Shown here: in pieces, positions 18,483 through 25,880 of the stretch
Numbering within the stretch: position 1 is the first letter of the stretch
Layout of the letters: each line of letters opens with the position of its first letter
Assembly: GCA_030141605.1 (NCBI GenBank)
Contig: JAQGDQ010001775.1
Coordinates: 1 to 25,880 of the forward strand
From: Tubiluchus corallicola
Lineage: Eukaryota; Priapulida; Priapulimorpha; Priapulimorphida; Tubiluchidae
Direction of reading: 5' to 3'
Length of the DNA stretch: 25,880 nucleotides
Notes under the pieces: generated by a model
The model's input: only the letters and a program-made list of their open reading frames with translations
What the model was told of the DNA's origin: nothing
The model's database searches: none
Translations under genes and position numbers: made by a program

Positions 18483-18628
18483 GTGGTTGTGATGCAGTTA
18501 TAACAGATGTGCGCAACATGCGATAAATACAAGTCCAACAATCTTTTAGATGTAATTTATGATTTTTTATTGTCCAAAATGGGCAATCATCGTCTCATCC
18601 CAAAATCAGTATCACATCATGACATATT

Positions 18629-18838
18629 TGACTGACTGACTGACTGACTGACTGACTGACTGACTGACTGACTGACTGACTGACTGACTGACTGACTGAC
18701 TGACTGACTGACTGACTGACTGACTGACTGACTGACTGACTGACTGACTGACTGACTGACCTGACCTGACTGACCTGACTGACCAGACTGACCTGACTGA
18801 CTGACTGACTGACTGACTGACTGACTGTCTGACTGACA
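18629..18838. repeat. TGAC tetranucleotide array
   Basis: Uninterrupted GACT/TGAC repeats from 18629 to about 18760, then a patch with ACCTGACCTGAC and ACCAGACTG interruptions, then clean repeats to 18838. The open frame (Ser-Val-Ser-Gln pattern on the minus strand) is a by-product of the repeat. Confidence 0.95.
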
Positions 18839-19466
18839 TATTATGAGCCACTCGACTTCGTTTTATCTGAAGCAAATAATATTTTCTGCTAATCCAATGT
18901 TAAAAGGATAATTAACTGCTATAATGAAAATGTATAATAATATGATGAAATATGAAGAAATCAAACTTACATCTTTGCCGCATCTTACTAACTGGCTAAA
19001 GAGAACTCGACTGATGAAATTTTGTGATAAAACGTCACGACGTACTGAACAAGAATGACTTCTTTCCTATCCTGTCTGCAAAATGAGGCCAATGGCCTAT
19101 TTCCTGTCCTAGCTCACCTGTCTATCAACAGCCTAAATTTGCAAAAACAAACACAAGGTGGCACCACGTGCTTATATCCAAAACAGCCAGTACTGAAGTT
19201 ATGCTAGGAAAAACTTCAGAAAGTGTCAATAACAGTTTGATGCAGCTGCCTGTAGACAACTAATGATTACGGATTTCTCTCATTTTACCAAAAATAATAA
19301 TTATTATATTAAATTAAAAACGATGAAAATACAGAATGTATCAATAATTAGATCATGGATACGTAAATGTCAAACTAAAGCGAACCGATAATCAAACATT
19401 TGCTAATAAATCAACATTTAAAAGCAAATTTTGCTGAAAAAAACGTGAAAAAGTCGGCAAGGAGTC
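18839..19466. other. Intergenic, no gene seen
   Basis: Unique AT-rich sequence between the TGAC array and the hAT-like end. No ORF, RNA gene or repeat could be supported. Confidence 0.45.
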
Positions 19467-19640
19467 ACAGGGCGTAGCAAGGTGGGGGTGATGGGGCAAT
19501 CACCCCCCCCCCGGGCACAAGGGCGAGAAGACACAAAATTGATCAAGAATTCAAATTATTTTTTATCCCAAACAAAAAGATCAATAAATACATCTTATAA
19601 ACGTAGTGGATGGGGGGGGGGCGACAAACATGCGTCATCC
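19467..19640. mobile_element. hAT-like left end, remnant with C and G homopolymers
   Basis: CAGGGCGTAGCAAGGTGGGG at 19467 is a typical hAT-style terminus (CAGGGGCGTAGC form). It is followed by an ATCACCCCC...GGGC segment with an 11-C run and later a 10-G run near 19611. No right end (GCTACGCCCTG) was found, so boundaries are unknown. Confidence 0.45.
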
Positions 19641-19833
19641 CACATCGGTTTTTGAATAACTAATAGATAGTACCAGGCAGTCTGCAAGTTAATATAATGA
19701 ATTTAAAATTAATTATAATTCAAACAAATAATTAAATAAATAAATAATGGTGATTTAACAAAGCAAAAAAAACTAACATATAAAATAATTTGAATAATTG
19801 AACAGAAACAAATTTGTCTACAAAAACACAGTA

Positions 19834-19935
19834 TAGACATAGACATAGACATATAGACATAGACATTGACATATAGACATTGACATAGACATAAACACAG
19901 ACATAGACATAAACATAGACATTGACATAGACATT
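19834..19935. repeat. GACATA hexamer minisatellite
   Basis: Irregular repeats of AGACAT (variants TTGACAT, ATAAACAC, ATATAGACAT). The Tyr-Val/Met-Ser minus-strand frame is a repeat artefact. Confidence 0.9.
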
Positions 19936-20810
19936 TTTATTTATCTCCTCATTTACACCTGTATACAAATTGACTAATTATTATTTTTTAGTTATTGATT
20001 AAAAAGGATAAATTAAGCATAAAGGAAAGAGTTAAGGGGGGGTGCAGGAGAAAGGGTAGCGAAAGACCAATTGGTCATCAAGTCAGCTACCCTTCTCAGG
20101 TTAGTGAAAATTGTAAAAAACTTTGTAGCGCTGCTAACTAAAAAGTGTAATATATTTATGAAGTGAGTTAAGAAATTTAACTGTTAACATAAATTTATGG
20201 GGGAAGAAATTAAACTTGAGAGCGAAATAACTAAATAAGCTCTGCAACAAACAAGCATTAAAATAAAAATGAACAATATAAAATGATGATTAACAAAATA
20301 TGTAAAGCATTTAACTAACCGATTAAAACATACTAGAAAAAAGTCAAACCAAAAGAAAAAATAAAACATAAATAATAAATCAGTGAATGAAATAAAATAT
20401 ACATGATAAAATCAAACAAAATATAATGAAACAAAAATATGCAATAGTGTTTAATCAAATTATGTTAAGCGACAGTAGATTACAATGAAAAAATTAAAAT
20501 GTCGTGTAAATTAAATTAATTAATGTGATGTAATAATAATTCAGGAAACCAAACAAATGTTACGATGCGAGTCAAAAGTAAGTGCAAATCAATGCAGAAT
20601 CTTATGCATAGTAATTAATTAATTAATGCGGCTTAATTAACAATTGTAAACATCGTATAAACATTTGACTATCTATTTAAGTATTACTCGATAATAGTAT
20701 TAAGAATAAATTTCGCAAAAAGGAAAGAGAAAAATGTAAATATTATTATTAATATTATATTATACATATGTATATCTTTAAATTCATTACATATTATATT
20801 TATAAGAAAT
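19936..20810. other. A-rich intergenic stretch with a hairpin at 20050-20097
   Basis: Strongly A-rich on the + strand, without any supported gene. AGAAAGGGTAGC (20049-20060) pairs with GCTACCCTTCT (20086-20096). Between them is the perfect 12-bp palindrome GACCAATTGGTC (20065-20076). This may be part of an unrecognised transposon end. A G-rich run precedes it at about 20036-20044. Confidence 0.5.
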
Positions 20811-21503
20811 TAACACATCTGAACTGAAAGGTACTGTTTTTTGTGCAGTGTGTTACCGAAATATAGGCGCTAGTGCCCGTCTAACTGTCGAATGGTAAAA
20901 TGCTTGTAACAGCGAAGAACTAGTGACGCGAACGTGGATTTGTGTTTGTGTGGTAATAATTCTTTCACGTGAGTCATTTTTGAAAAAATAGTATGTTTCC
21001 TTTCAATATTTTAAAGAGCAGATTGTTTTGACCTGCAGTTTAAGATTGGTTACGGTTTTCATTTAACATAAGTTGATTGTGAACACAATGCTTAGGCTTA
21101 AGCTGCTGTAGGCAGGATTTTCACAACGTAAAGTAGTTTTCTAAAGCTGCAATGGATGGCGCTGCATGTCACAGGTCGTCTGCATAAAGTAAATGATTAA
21201 TGGTCGTGCTTACTACTTCACAAGTTCCATTCGAATGCAATAAATGCCTTTCTGTTCCTTCCAAACTGTCACAATGTAACCTGGAAGTGAGGTGACCCCC
21301 CCCCCACATTGCATGAAATGCAGCGATGTGAATGTAGGAAAGAATAAGTTTCTGTACCGTGTTGGTTTATCAGACAAGCAGCCAACAGATTGAGAAGTAT
21401 GTCAGCGCAGAACAAATGTGTTTACACGCTAAACATAACCGTATAGTGTGAACTAACATTATATTTTGTTTTACATTTCTAACTTGTAAACTACTACATT
21501 TCT

Positions 21504-21504
21504 A

Positions 21505-21568
<64 letters not shown>

Positions 21569-21574
21569 TTACTA

Positions 21575-21626
<52 letters not shown>

Positions 21627-21692
21627 ATTACTACTACTGCTATTATTACTACTACTACTGCTGATATTACTACTACTATTACTATTACCATT
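21504..21692. repeat. CTA/CTG triplet microsatellite
   Basis: A block of ACT/CTA repeats, then a block of about 14 CTG units, then mixed CTA/TTA/CTG. It abuts the ATT-rich tail of the SINE on its right side, so it may have grown from that tail. Confidence 0.93.
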
Positions 21693-21968
21693 GCCATTAA
21701 TAATTATAATAATAATAATCTTTATTTAAAGTTGGCTTTTAGATGAACAACTAACATTGGCTCAAAGAGCTATTATCGTCGACTGTAAATAACAACCTAC
21801 AACTACATAACAGAGACTATTATTACCCCACTTTTACCCTAAACACCACAGGCATGGCAACAGCAGGTACCATTTTTAAAGACTTTCGTATAGCTCAGCC
21901 ACTGTATCGAACTCACAACCTCCCAGATGAAAAGCGGATGCGTTACCGCTAGACTAAATCGTCTGGTC
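21693..21968 (-). mobile_element. tRNA-derived SINE inside the long-TIR element
   Basis: On the minus strand, GTCTAGCGGTAACGC (21940-21954) resembles a pol III A box. GAGTTCGATAC (21904-21914) resembles a B box, at normal spacing. Together they give a degenerate tRNA-like head with CTTTTCATC in the anticodon region. A body of about 160 bp follows (GGTGTTTAGGGTAAAAG, CTGTTATGTAGTTGTAGG). The element ends with AAATAAAGATTATTATTATT. The order (head, unrelated body, ATT-rich tail) is that of a SINE. It is not a functional tRNA, because the stems do not pair well. Confidence 0.7.
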
Positions 21969-21972
21969 AATT

Positions 21973-22328
21973 ACTACTTCCACTACCATTACCATTATAA
22001 TTACCACTACCACTACCATTACTATTACCACTACTACTACCATTACCATTACCATTACTATTACCACTACCATTACCATTACCATTACCATTACCATTAC
22101 CATTACCATTACTATTACCACTACCATTACCATTACCATTACTATTACCACTACCACTACCATTACTATTACCACTACTACTACCATTACCATTACCATT
22201 ACCATTACCATTACCATTACCATTACCATTACCATTACTACTACCACTACCATTACCATTACTATTACCACTACCATTACTATTACCACTACCATTACCA
22301 TTATTATTACCACTACCACTACCATTAC
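21973..22328. repeat. ACCATT/ACCACT hexamer microsatellite
   Basis: Blocks of ACCATT with ACCACT, ACTATT and ACTACT variants over about 355 bp. The Tyr-His and Val-Met open frames are repeat artefacts. It starts right at the head end of the SINE, and ends before the unique sequence leading into the right TIR arm. Confidence 0.95.
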
Positions 22329-22746
22329 GTTGGAATTTTCTTTACCATTAGTAGTAACTGTTTTGGCAAAAGTCATACTTTGCATTAGAAGTTCAAAAAT
22401 TGCTTCTGCTATTATAATTCAGCAACCGAGACCCAGCAACGTCAGCCATCGCTCTGTCCGCCCACCATGGAACTAAAACACGAATCTCATAGAAGTTCTC
22501 ATGGCTCTTGCTTTAAAGCAAAACCACCAATGTTGAACTGTAAAACAATCTACTCTTTAAAATATTAAAAGGAAACACACTATTTTTTCAAAAATGACTT
22601 ACGTGAACCAAATTGTTACCACACAAACACAATTCCTCACTGTTACATGCATTTCGTCATTCACTAGTTAGACGGACACTAGCGCCTGCATTTCGCAAAG
22701 CACTGCACAATAAACAGGTGCTGTATCTCTGAGTTTAGATGTGTTA

Positions 22747-23242
22747 TTTTTTGACGAACTGCACACGTTCGACAGCTCATGCAAGAGCACAGCGATAAAT
22801 TTGAATTTTATCTTAAAACTTGTCTAGTTTTAGTACAGCATACTGAATACCTCACAGTAGCACTGTATCTCAATTTACAGCAACACGCTCTTTGAATATT
22901 TTTGCTGTTGAGAATTATGTTAGTTTGTGATGTCATCAATTATTGGACTCGCTCGCCGTTAATTAAGTTTTTAATCTATTATTTAATTATGAGAAACGCT
23001 TTTGCAATATTAATTATGTTAAAATATATACATTTTATCGGACTTGAAAATAGTATATGAAAAATCATCCTGTCTTCCTTCGATCGTGACGATGTCCTTG
23101 TTTACGTCTCTTAGTTGACAGACATTGTTTGCTACACCTGCCACTTTCACACTGAAATTCATCAGTAAACAAACAAACACCCGAGTCTAATCACGTTTGG
23201 TTAATCAGATATAAAGTGCTAACAAACATCCTCTTGCTTTGC
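22747..23242. other. Upstream region of the secreted-protein gene
   Basis: Unique sequence between the long-TIR element and the TATA box. No gene, tandem repeat or clear factor-binding cluster could be supported; proximal control elements of the downstream gene would be expected here. Confidence 0.5.
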
Positions 23243-23250
23243 TATAAAAA
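23243..23250 (+). promoter_or_regulatory. TATA box of the secreted-protein gene
   Basis: TATAAAAA lies 223 bp upstream of the ATG at 23466, which predicts a start site near 23273 and a 5' UTR of about 190 nt. That leader has a single upstream ATG (23278) followed by only two codons and TAA. It lies so close to the predicted cap that it may be outside the mRNA or poorly used. Confidence 0.6.
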
Positions 23251-23465
23251 CTTGTCATCTCTCTTGCATGAACTTGTAAACGTTTTGAACGAAGCGTCTT
23301 GAAAGAGTGGTGGACATCTTGTAGAAAGATCTCAAGCGATTGATTTGGTTTGCATAAGTGACTAAACATCTTCAACAAAATATCGATTATAAGTCAATAT
23401 CTTGAACGAAACATTCTAGTGGCAACATTTTGAAGAAAACTTGGACAACGGATTAAAATTTTAAC

Positions 23466-23547
23466 ATGAAGTCTTTTATTCTGTTACTACTATCGATTCT
23501 GGCAACTGCTGCCATCTGTGGACCAGTTTCTAACCAAATGCACTCCG
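23466..23547 (+). CDS. Secreted protein or peptide precursor, exon 1 (signal peptide)
   Basis: The ATG at 23466 has A at -3. The exon encodes MKSFILLLLSILATAAICGP then VSNQMHS and leaves G at a G|GTAAGA donor (GT at 23548). MK plus an 11-residue hydrophobic core and small residues at ATAAIC is a classic eukaryotic signal peptide, with cleavage likely after Ala15-Cys18. A TATA box lies at a suitable distance upstream. The mature part is too short to assign a family; a neuropeptide, venom-like or extracellular matrix precursor are all open. Confidence 0.75.
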
Positions 23548-24061
23548 GTAAGACTCGAATTTGCAGAATTTTGCAAATATTTTATAAGTTATAATCAAAT
23601 TAAATGTCCACAACGATTATTAGAGCACAGCTTTTAAAAGAATTTAATAATATATTTATTATTTTGTTCACAAGATCCAAGCTTCAAATGACCCGTGGGG
23701 TACTCGAGAAGTAATTACTTGTTGAGAGCACCCCCAAATGAATGTGGGGTGTTTTAATCACGTGCTTTAATTACCGTAACACGTTTGTTTATGAAATTAT
23801 AGTTGTGTATGTACAGCTTCTTTTGTGATACAAGATTTCAGTAAAGCTTTGAAGAAAACAATCGTCTTTTCAAGCACAACGCTTGACACAAATGTTTGTA
23901 GACATGTTTACAAAAGTCCAGAAATCATTTTTATTCTTCTGTCTTCTGTAAACAGAGCGCAGCTACTGAATAACAGACTATAAAAATCTCAGAAAATAAC
24001 CGGAAAAACAGAAACAGCACAAATTCGTTCATCTGCTGAAACTGTGGTGTTTCGTTGTGTA
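23548..24061 (+). other. Intron 1 of the secreted-protein gene, unique part
   Basis: The intron runs 23548-25062 (1515 bp). This first third is unique AT-rich sequence, without repeats or coding signal. Confidence 0.5.
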
Positions 24062-24557
24062 GGTTTTACACGTCAAATGTAGACACAGGAAAGTTCAAAT
24101 GTGACTTAGGTAAATCAAATGTAGACACAGGAAAGTTCAAATGTGACTTAGGTAAATCAAATGTAGACACAGGAAAGTTCAGATGTGACTTAGGTAAGTC
24201 AAATGTAGACACAGGAAAGTTCAAATGTGACTTAGGTAAGTCAAATGTAGACACAGGAAAGTTCAGATGTGACTTAGGTAAGTCAAATGTAGACACAGGA
24301 AAGTTCAAATGTGACTTAGGTAAGTCAAATGTAGACACAGGAAAGTTCAAATGTGACTTAGGTAAGTCAAATGTAGACATAGGACATTTGACTTGACATG
24401 TGTCTACATTTGACTTACCAAAAACGCTTAAGAATTGTTGAAAACCATTGCTAACACATTTGAATTACCTAAATTTACATTTGAGTTACGAAGACACATT
24501 TGAACTACCTAAATCTACATTTGACTTAACGTAGGTCTACGTTTGACGTGTAAAACC
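24062..24557. mobile_element. Foldback element copy 1, 496 bp
   Basis: The ends GGTTTTACACGTCAAATG and CGTTTGACGTGTAAAACC are inverted and flanked by TA (24060-24061 and 24558-24559). The left half is a 42-bp tandem array. The right half holds TCAAATGT-type motifs mostly in inverse orientation (ACATTTGACTTACC, ACATTTGAACTACC) around a unique centre with AACGCTTAAGAATTG. The whole element can fold into a long imperfect hairpin. No transposase. The TA target suggests mobilisation by a Tc1/mariner-type enzyme. Confidence 0.8.
24073..24389 (+). repeat. 42-bp tandem array in the foldback element
   Basis: TCAAATGTAGACACAGGAAA followed by GTTCAAATGTGACTTAGGTA and AG repeats at 24073, 24115, 24157, 24199, 24241, 24283 and 24325, with a partial unit at 24367. 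Each unit is 14 codons, so both strands stay open; no coding role is implied. All seven units carry TTAG|GTAA, and five have the full AG|GTAAGT 5' splice-site consensus in sense orientation. Confidence 0.95.
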
Positions 24558-24559
24558 TA

Positions 24560-25062
24560 TATTAATGATTTTCTGCAGCTTTTACCGTAGAGAAACAGAT
24601 GAAAGACTTTTCTATACTTCTGTATTTACCTGTAAACATTTCTGCCAGTTATTGTGCATGAAAAGATTTCTTCTTAAAAGTTTTATTTCTCTATTGAAGG
24701 GATTGCTTTGCAATTTTACTGTTAATTTTCTTTCAACTCACATTTATTGCAGCACAGCATTACGTTTACTCACACACTCATACAAAGCTTATCATGCAAT
24801 TAATAATTATTATTTTGATAAACGTTATTAAAATTATTGATTATTGATGAAATTAACCCACGATTATCGAATATTGAACGCTGAATATTGAATCCAAACT
24901 TGACACAGAAAAAATATTTGACCAGGTCATTCAAGGACAAGAGATTGGACAGGACTTGCTCTGACCAGTGCTATGACCATTAAGCCACCAACGAGTCTGA
25001 TTTCAATTAATAATTTGGCTTCATTTCATCTGTAACTTTGCGATGTAATTTTTGCGTTTCAG
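24560..25062 (+). other. Rest of intron 1 of the secreted-protein gene
   Basis: Unique sequence. The open frame at 24565-24831 starts in the foldback flank, lacks splice or family support and is AT-biased; I do not call it a gene. Confidence 0.5.
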
Positions 25063-25127
25063 ATTTTGCAGATGATTCACGAATAATGACGGGAACGGAA
25101 ACGTCAATCCAACTATATCCTTATACG
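25063..25127 (+). CDS. Secreted-protein gene, exon 2 (65 bp, gene continues beyond window)
   Basis: The acceptor is TTTTTGCGTTTCAG ending at 25062 and the donor is GTCAGT at 25128. Joined to exon 1, the split codon G|AT gives Asp and the frame continues FADDSRIMTGTETSIQLYPY then T, with no stop, ending in phase 0. This adds a polar, acidic stretch after the signal peptide. No Cys residue or dibasic processing site appears in the visible part. The exon rests on splice signals and frame agreement only. Confidence 0.6.
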
Positions 25128-25239
25128 GTCAGTCCTAAGCCATCTATAATAAGCATCTAAATTAGCTCTTTCTTCATTCTGCGTTACCTTAAAATTTGAA
25201 GTGGTTAAATGGGTACAAGAGATGATTTTGTGGAAGATG

Positions 25240-25400
25240 AATTGGAAATTTCCACTACCAGATGACACTCGTTCTGAATTGGGAATTTCCACCACCAGAT
25301 GGCAGTTATTCTGAATTGAGAATTTCCGCTGCCAGATGGCAGTCATTCTCAATTGAGAATTTCCACTACCAGATGGCAGTAATTCTGAATTCTGAATTTC
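25240..25400 (+). repeat. 37-bp tandem repeat with CCACCAGATGGCAG
   Basis: AATTGGGAATTTCCACCACC then AGATGGCAGTTATTCTG recurs every 37 bp (AATT at 25240, 25277, 25314, 25351 and 25388), giving about four units. It lies in the intron after exon 2. CCACCAGATGGCAG (25292-25305) fits the CTCF core pattern; two other units differ from it by one or two bases. Confidence 0.9.
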
Positions 25401-25697
25401 TGTAGTGTACAGAAAGTCTTCACTATTTCATTCATGTTCCAAAGTCGTTTATTCTAAAGAGAATAATAACGAGAACATTAACAAGTAAGAAAAATAAATA
25501 GAATGATAAACAGAAGCATAATAATTAAGAAGAAGACAACCTATTGGTCAAAGTACTTTTACAAATTTCACAGATCGAATTCGTAAACTTAATTAAATTA
25601 TTTGAATTCATATAACTTACATCGTTGGCTCTTCATCAAGATTTGAAGTTTCTCTAGGAACAAATTTGGTAATAACTAAACGCTGTTGTTAACTATA

Positions 25698-25880
25698 GGT
25701 TTTACACGTCAAATGTATATTTAGGTAATTCAAATGTGTCTTGGAAACTCAAATGTAGACTTAGGCAGTTCAAATGTGTTAACAATGGTTTTCAAGAAAT
25801 CTTGAGCGTTTTTGGTAAGTCAAATGCAGACACATGTCAAGTCAAATGTCCTATGTCTACATTTGACTTACCTAAGTCAA
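25698..25880. mobile_element. Foldback element copy 2, inverted, cut by the window end
   Basis: TA|GGTTTTACACGTCAAATG starts at 25696. The following sequence matches the reverse complement of the right half of copy 1, in the same order (AGGTAATTCAAATGTG, CAATGGTTTTCAA, GCGTTTTTGGTAAGTC, GACACATGTCAAGTC, CCTATGTCTACATTTGAC). The copy is thus inverted relative to copy 1 and should continue into its 42-bp array past the window. Confidence 0.85.

Larger units (their letters stand above)
20811..22746. mobile_element. Long-TIR DNA element, 1936 bp
   Basis: The left arm 20811-21050 and right arm 22526-22746 are inverted copies of each other over about 220-240 bp. Shared blocks include TAACACATCT, TGTGCAGTG, GGCGCTAGTG, CCGTCTAACT, TGTGTTTGTGTGGTAA, GTCATTTTTGAAAAAATAGT and AATATTTTAAAGAG. 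TA at the outer edge fits a TA target but is not proof. The interior has no transposase frame; it holds two microsatellites, a tRNA-derived SINE and about 600 bp of unique sequence. Superfamily unknown. Confidence 0.85.

Noticed and set aside
21885-21968. A functional tRNA gene on the minus strand
   Set aside because: A- and B-box-like sequences are present, but the anticodon and acceptor stems do not pair and a SINE body with an ATT tail follows, so it is a SINE head.
21927-22388. Tyr/His-rich and Val/Met-rich ORFs
   Set aside because: They are direct translation of the ACCATT hexamer microsatellite.
24055-24396. ORFs of 113 and 104 residues with a 14-residue repeat
   Set aside because: These are products of a 42-bp tandem unit (14 codons) inside a foldback element; both strands are open and no splicing joins them to the gene.

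Overview
The window is animal nuclear DNA: AT-rich, with GT-AG introns, large amounts of tandem repeat, short DNA transposons and LINE/SINE debris. There are no bacterial-style genes. The gene families, the tRNA-derived SINE and the mixture of TA-, TTAA- and 8-bp-target transposons suggest an invertebrate metazoan. I cannot name the species or phylum from the sequence alone.

Only two genes can be supported, both on the + strand and both running off the window. The first (49-15335) is the 3' part of a large cadherin, best described as cadherin-23-like. Eight exons of 63, 67, 131, 41, 70, 90, 141 and 70 bp join into one frame of 223 residues ending in TAA. They encode a membrane-adjacent extracellular piece, one transmembrane helix and a cytoplasmic tail of about 142 residues. 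The second (TATA box at 23243, ATG at 23466) is the 5' part of a small secreted protein or peptide precursor: a signal-peptide exon (23466-23547) and a second exon (25063-25127), with the rest beyond the window.

Layout: intron 1 (112-766) holds a CTG/GTT-type microsatellite. Intron 2 (834-4587) is mostly an indel-free 94-bp array (812-4077) that begins inside exon 2 and repeats the exon 2 splice donor. Intron 3 (4719-8509) holds a pogo-like TIR fragment, an 84-bp array, a 60-bp array organised in 412-bp higher-order units, and a 43-bp array grown from the end of a dispersed repeat. Introns 4 and 5 hold 31-bp and 41-bp arrays and a possible MITE. Intron 6 holds two intact-looking MITEs (403 bp with TA target; 509 bp with TTAA target) and a decayed LINE. 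Intron 7 holds a 793-bp TIR element with an internal 26-bp minisatellite. Between the genes (15336-23242) lie an inverted copy of the dispersed repeat, a 28-bp array, a LINE 3' end continuing into an ATT microsatellite, a 388-bp hAT-like MITE, TGAC and GACATA arrays, and a 1.94-kb long-TIR element with a tRNA-derived SINE and two microsatellites inside. Intron 1 of the second gene holds a 496-bp foldback element. A second, inverted copy of it starts at 25698, so exon 2 sits between inverted repeats.

The main theme is the origin of arrays: several tandem repeats grew visibly from a known neighbour (an exon-intron junction, a transposon end, a LINE tail). Three unrelated arrays carry a consensus 5' splice site per unit, in the sense orientation of the host gene. 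No previously undescribed multi-gene system is visible.
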